Positions 6,933-8,886 of a stretch of DNA of 8,886 nt are shown here, piece after piece. Source of the DNA: Deltaproteobacteria bacterium (GTDB taxonomy: Bacteria > Desulfobacterota > Binatia > Binatales > Binataceae); NCBI GenBank assembly GCA_027403435.1, contig DAHZDR010000469.1, forward strand, positions 1-8,886, in the 5' to 3' direction. A program made the position numbers and the translations under genes. Numbering within the stretch: position 1 is the stretch's first letter; every line of letters begins with the position of its first letter. The notes under the pieces were generated by a model that saw only the letters and a program-made list of their open reading frames with translations, did not search any database and had not been told where the DNA came from.

Positions 6933-7826
6933 ATGGCCAGTAATCTATCGCGCGAGCGGCTGCTGTTTTACGCGGCGGCCGGCGGCTTGGGCGGCTTCGG
7001 CGCGTGGGGCGCGTCGGAGCCGTTCGCCTATCTCAACGGCAAAATCCTGGGCGTGGGCGCGGTCTGGTATCACGACATCATCCTCGGCGCGCTGGCGGGA
7101 CTGTTTATCGCGGCGTTTCTCGCGTCGATCGAAGCGCTCAGCGTAAGCCAATGGCGCCAGGTGATAAGCGGCGCGCGAGCGGGCGCGGCGATCGGCGCGA
7201 TCGGCGGCGCGGTCGGCCTGCTCGTGGCCGAGATAGCGTTTGATCTGGTCGGCGGGTTTCTGGGCCGGATGCTCGGCTGGGCGGTGCTGGGCGTGCTGGT
7301 CGGCCTGGGCGTCGGCTGGGCGACGCGGTCGCTGGCGCGGTTGCGCAACGGCGCGGTCGGCGGCTTGCTCGGCGGGGCCGCGGGCGGCATGTGCTATCAG
7401 GCGCTGACGGCGGCGTTTCCGCAGGCCTTTGGCCGCGCCATCGCGCTGATTCTGATCGGCGCGCTGATCGGATTCTTTATCGGTCTGGTCGCCGAATTGC
7501 TGAAGCGCGGCTGGCTGATGGTCGTGCGATCGCAAAGCCGCAACGTCCGCGAAGGCCGCGAATATCCGCTGGACAAGCCGGTGATGTCGATCGGACGGGC
7601 GGAAGAAAACGATATCGGCCTGTTCGGCGATCAGTCGGTGCAAACCCGGCATGCGCTGATTCGGCGCGAGGGCAAGAACTATTTCGTCAGTCCGGCGGGC
7701 GGCGCCGAAGTGCTGGTGAATCGCCAGCCGATCCAGGGACGGCAGTCGCTCAAGAGCGGCGACCGCGTCGAGATCGGCGGGACGCTGTTGCTGTTCCGTG
7801 AAAGAACGCAGACCGCGCGCGCTTGA
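6933..7826 (+). CDS. Glycine-rich polytopic membrane protein with divergent C-terminal FHA domain
   Basis: The 297-residue protein begins with about six hydrophobic, Gly/Ala-rich segments (roughly residues 8-25, 47-68, 81-105, 112-134, 141-162 and 169-190) containing many Gly-x-x-x-Gly patterns that allow tight helix packing. A cytoplasmic FHA-like domain follows (about 195-292). It keeps Gly-Arg (221-222), His240, a Val-Asn turn and a Gly-Asp-Arg turn. However, the phosphopeptide-contacting Ser three residues before the His is Gln237, and the Asn-Gly-Thr loop reads Ala-Glu-Val. It may bind something other than phosphothreonine or serve as a protein-docking module, as the FHA-like YscD cytoplasmic domains of type III secretion do. 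I see no strong Shine-Dalgarno before the ATG; the start is chosen because hydrophobic sequence begins within ten residues. The gene end overlaps the lipoprotein gene by 29 bases, so the two are likely co-translated. No transport motif is recognised. Confidence 0.82.
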   Translation: MASNLSRERLLFYAAAGGLGGFGAWGASEPFAYLNGKILGVGAVWYHDIILGALAGLFIAAFLASIEALSVSQWRQVISGARAGAAIGAIGGAVGLLVAEIAFDLVGGFLGRMLGWAVLGVLVGLGVGWATRSLARLRNGAVGGLLGGAAGGMCYQALTAAFPQAFGRAIALILIGALIGFFIGLVAELLKRGWLMVVRSQSRNVREGREYPLDKPVMSIGRAEENDIGLFGDQSVQTRHALIRREGKNYFVSPAGGAEVLVNRQPIQGRQSLKSGDRVEIGGTLLLFRERTQTARA

Positions 7827-8595
7827 ACGAGAAACCGCGGCGCTGATCGGCCTGGCGGCGGCGCTGATCGGCTTGGCGGCGGCACTGAGCGGATGCGCGA
7901 CGGCGCGCGATCGGCCGATCGCGATGAAGCCGGTTTCGATTCAGACCCTCCAATACTATCCGTATTTAGTCAAAGGCTACCAAAACAGCTATCCGAAGCG
8001 ATCGATAATCGTGCTGATGCCGGCCATCAGCCGCAATTTCGCGGCGGCGGGCAACGGCGATCAAGCGCCCTACCAAGGCCATCCGGCGATCGGCGTAATC
8101 CTCGATCAGCGCGATCAGGTCGATCAAAGACTGTACGGCCCCGCCCTGGCGCCGCTGTTCCAGCACGCGCTGGCGGGCGCGGCGCGCGAAGCGGGAATGA
8201 TTCCCGCGGTCGCGACCGATTCGCTGCATGACGAGCTGCAAGCGCGCCGCGCCGCTTACGTGATGGCGGCGCGCGTCACCGACCTCTGGGTGGTGAAGCA
8301 GCGCGCCCACGACAACTCCGCCGGACCGGCCTGGTTCAGCGTGGCGCGCGTGGCGATCAACGTCACGATCTACAAGCCGCCGTTCGACGTGCCGTTCTGG
8401 CAAGGCGCCAGCGGCGCCCAGTACAACGATCCCTCGACGCCGGCGCCGGGCATCATGCCCGCTGACGAAACCGAGATTTACGACCATCCGGGCGAAGTGC
8501 TGTCGGTCGCGTTGACGCGCGCGGTCGCGGGCATTTTCCAGCATCAGGACCTTTACACGCTGTTGGCGCAGGACGCCGCGATCCGTACTCCGTAA
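7798..8595 (+). CDS. Unrecognised lipoprotein
   Basis: The 265-residue product starts at GTG 7798, inside the end of the membrane FHA gene. No better in-frame start lies before the signal sequence. The N-terminus has basic residues, a hydrophobic core of repeated Ala-Leu-Ile-Gly-Leu-Ala units and a lipobox Leu-Ser-Gly-Cys, so Cys33 should be lipidated after signal peptidase II cleavage. The mature part has no further membrane segment. Alternating strands and a helix (strand near Ile-Ile-Val-Leu-Met-Pro, helix near Leu-Phe-Gln-His-Ala-Leu, then strands) loosely recall envelope lipoproteins of the YajG/CsgG-like type, but I do not recognise a family and assign no function. The overlap with the membrane FHA protein suggests the two work together at the envelope. 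A weak hairpin follows the stop. Confidence 0.82.
   Translation: MKERRPRALERETAALIGLAAALIGLAAALSGCATARDRPIAMKPVSIQTLQYYPYLVKGYQNSYPKRSIIVLMPAISRNFAAAGNGDQAPYQGHPAIGVILDQRDQVDQRLYGPALAPLFQHALAGAAREAGMIPAVATDSLHDELQARRAAYVMAARVTDLWVVKQRAHDNSAGPAWFSVARVAINVTIYKPPFDVPFWQGASGAQYNDPSTPAPGIMPADETEIYDHPGEVLSVALTRAVAGIFQHQDLYTLLAQDAAIRTP
7837..7892 (+). repeat. 21-bp tandem repeat inside the lipoprotein signal peptide
   Basis: Unit 1 (7837-7857) and unit 2 (7858-7878) differ at one base. A partial, diverged third unit (7879-7892) leads into the lipobox. Each unit encodes Ala-Ala-Leu-Ile-Gly-Leu-Ala in frame. The repeat lengthens the hydrophobic core by seven residues per unit without shifting the frame. 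It looks like a recent in-frame duplication, and copy number could vary between strains. Confidence 0.85.
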
Positions 8596-8598
8596 GCC

Positions 8599-8624
8599 AA
8601 AGCGAACGGCGCCAGGGACGCTTT
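8599..8624 (+). terminator. Weak candidate terminator after the lipoprotein gene
   Basis: AAAGCG (8599-8604) pairs with CGCTTT (8619-8624) around a 14-nt loop that contains the palindrome GGCGCC. It begins three bases after the TAA. The stem is short and only three T residues end it, so it would be weak. Confidence 0.3.
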
Positions 8625-8654
8625 AGAGACGCTATTGGATGAAAGGCCGAGCGT

Positions 8655-8730
8655 CCGATGCGCATAGACGGCGCGCCGCGCGAACGGTCGCATTGGCCAC
8701 GCGCGCGCTTTCGCCGTTATGGCGCATCGG
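8655..8730. repeat. Long imperfect inverted repeat (19-bp arms)
   Basis: The left arm CCGATGCGC (8655-8663) and right arm GCGCATCGG (8722-8730) are perfectly complementary. In exact register inside them, ACGGCG (8668-8673) pairs with CGCCGT (8712-8717). The two stems are separated by a symmetrical four-position mismatch, one of which (8667/8718) could be a G-U pair in RNA. The 38-nt interior is itself GC-rich (gcgcg tracts). The result is a 76-nt hairpin-capable element. It could be a structured leader, an unusual terminator, a small RNA or a binding site for a dimeric protein. Confidence 0.6.
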
Positions 8731-8745
8731 TTAGCCTAACGGTTA
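8728..8745. promoter_or_regulatory. Palindrome with flanking CGGTTA direct repeats; possible operator
   Basis: GTTAG-C-CTAAC (8730-8740) is a perfect palindrome with a one-base centre. CGGTTA occurs at 8728-8733 and again at 8740-8745, 12 bp apart. It is a relatively AT-rich island about 70-88 bases before the ATG at 8816, a plausible place for a transcription-factor site. No particular regulator is recognised. Confidence 0.35.
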
Positions 8746-8766
8746 CAAGGTTGCGCGGCCGCGCCT

Positions 8767-8795
8767 GCGAGAGGCCGGCGGCTCGGCCGTCTCGC
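8767..8795 (+). promoter_or_regulatory. Strong hairpin just upstream of a ribosome binding site
   Basis: GCGAGA (8767-8772) plus GGCCG (8773-8777) pair with CGGCC (8784-8788) and TCTCGC (8790-8795). The loop has 6 nt and there is one bulged G at 8789, giving 11 base pairs. It ends six bases before the AAGGA (8802-8806) of the next gene. No T-run follows, which argues against an intrinsic terminator. A leader hairpin affecting mRNA stability or translation is more likely. Confidence 0.5.
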
Positions 8796-8815
8796 CCGTG
8801 TAAGGAAAAGCAACC

Positions 8816-8886
8816 ATGACTGAAAAACTCAATCATCATGCTCCGTCCGCGCCCCATCCGCTCGACGCGCTCCATCCCAAGTTGCA
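8816..8886 (+). CDS. Start of an unrecognised protein, cut by window edge
   Basis: An ATG at 8816 follows AAGGA (8802-8806) with 9 nt between, the best-formed ribosome binding site near this end. Twenty-three complete codons are visible, rich in His and Pro (Met-Thr-Glu-Lys-Leu-Asn-His-His at the start), with no signal sequence. No family can be named from this much. The 220-base structured gap before it suggests a separate transcription unit from the kinase cluster. Confidence 0.6.
   Translation, partial: MTEKLNHHAPSAPHPLDALHPKL

Larger units (their letters stand above)
8596..8815 (+). promoter_or_regulatory. Structured non-coding stretch before the last gene
   Basis: This 220-base gap has no credible coding frame. 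In order it holds a weak hairpin (8599-8624), a long imperfect inverted repeat (8655-8730), a short palindrome flanked by direct repeats (8728-8745), an 11-bp hairpin (8767-8795) and a good ribosome binding site (8802-8806). It separates the signalling cluster from the next gene and probably holds the end of the operon plus the promoter and leader of that gene. I could not pick a confident -35/-10 pair. Confidence 0.5.

Noticed and set aside
6884..6943. 19-codon open frame overlapping the start of the membrane FHA gene
   Set aside because: It could be a leader peptide, but there is no clear ribosome binding site and its length is expected by chance.
6945..7652. Minus-strand open frame rich in Gln/Ala/Arg opposite the membrane FHA gene
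   Set aside because: Composition is the complement of Gly/Ala/Leu codons; no motif and no ribosome binding site.
1..8595. Type VI secretion regulatory locus
   Set aside because: Kinase, PP2C and FHA proteins match that toolkit, but no structural secretion gene is visible and the receptor, pseudokinase and membrane FHA designs differ.
8596..8815. tRNA or other known RNA gene in the gap
   Set aside because: No cloverleaf, conserved T-loop sequence or CCA end is found; the inverted repeats do not fit a known RNA class that I recognise.

Overview
The window comes from a GC-rich genome (about two thirds G+C by eye). All recognisable genes lie on the + strand and are closely packed. Ala/Pro/Gly-rich linkers, a lipobox lipoprotein and an FHA/Ser-Thr kinase/PP2C gene cluster point to a Gram-negative, soil-type, deltaproteobacterial-like lineage (Myxococcota, Binatota, Desulfobacterota, Acidobacteriota or similar). 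The sequence alone does not settle the phylum.

Layout: (1) 1-339, the end of a stand-alone FHA-domain protein. (2) 340-481, a GC-rich gap with several strong hairpins. (3) 482-2206, a soluble Ser/Thr kinase with a long Pro-rich linker and a C-terminal FHA domain. (4) 2207-2257, a short gap with a 17-bp tandem repeat that runs into the ribosome binding site of the next gene. (5) 2258-4402, a zinc ribbon, a kinase-like domain that has lost its catalytic motifs and carries an acidic Ala-rich insertion of about 180 residues, and an apparently intact PP2C phosphatase. (6) 4408-6831, a one-pass receptor-like Ser/Thr kinase whose outer part holds two copies of one domain, an Ala-rich helix, a Gly-rich linker and a C-terminal beta-rich domain. 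(7) 6933-7826, a glycine-rich polytopic membrane protein with a C-terminal FHA domain that lacks the usual phosphothreonine-binding residues. (8) 7798-8595, an unrecognised lipoprotein whose start overlaps gene 7. (9) 8596-8815, a non-coding stretch with marked inverted repeats. (10) From 8816, the first 23 complete codons of an unrecognised gene.

Together, genes 1-8 look like one phosphothreonine signalling module. Two related kinases (one soluble, one membrane-spanning with an external sensor) would write the mark. A PP2C, possibly steered by its own pseudokinase domain, would erase it. FHA domains on an adaptor, on the soluble kinase and (degenerate) on a membrane protein would read or anchor it, and a lipoprotein may act in the envelope. 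The kinase-FHA linker carries four Thr-x-x-Leu/Ile sites, the spacing many FHA domains prefer, so the kinase may create its own FHA docking sites. The toolkit resembles the PpkA/PppA/Fha regulators of type VI secretion, but no secretion genes are visible here. The output of the module is unknown.
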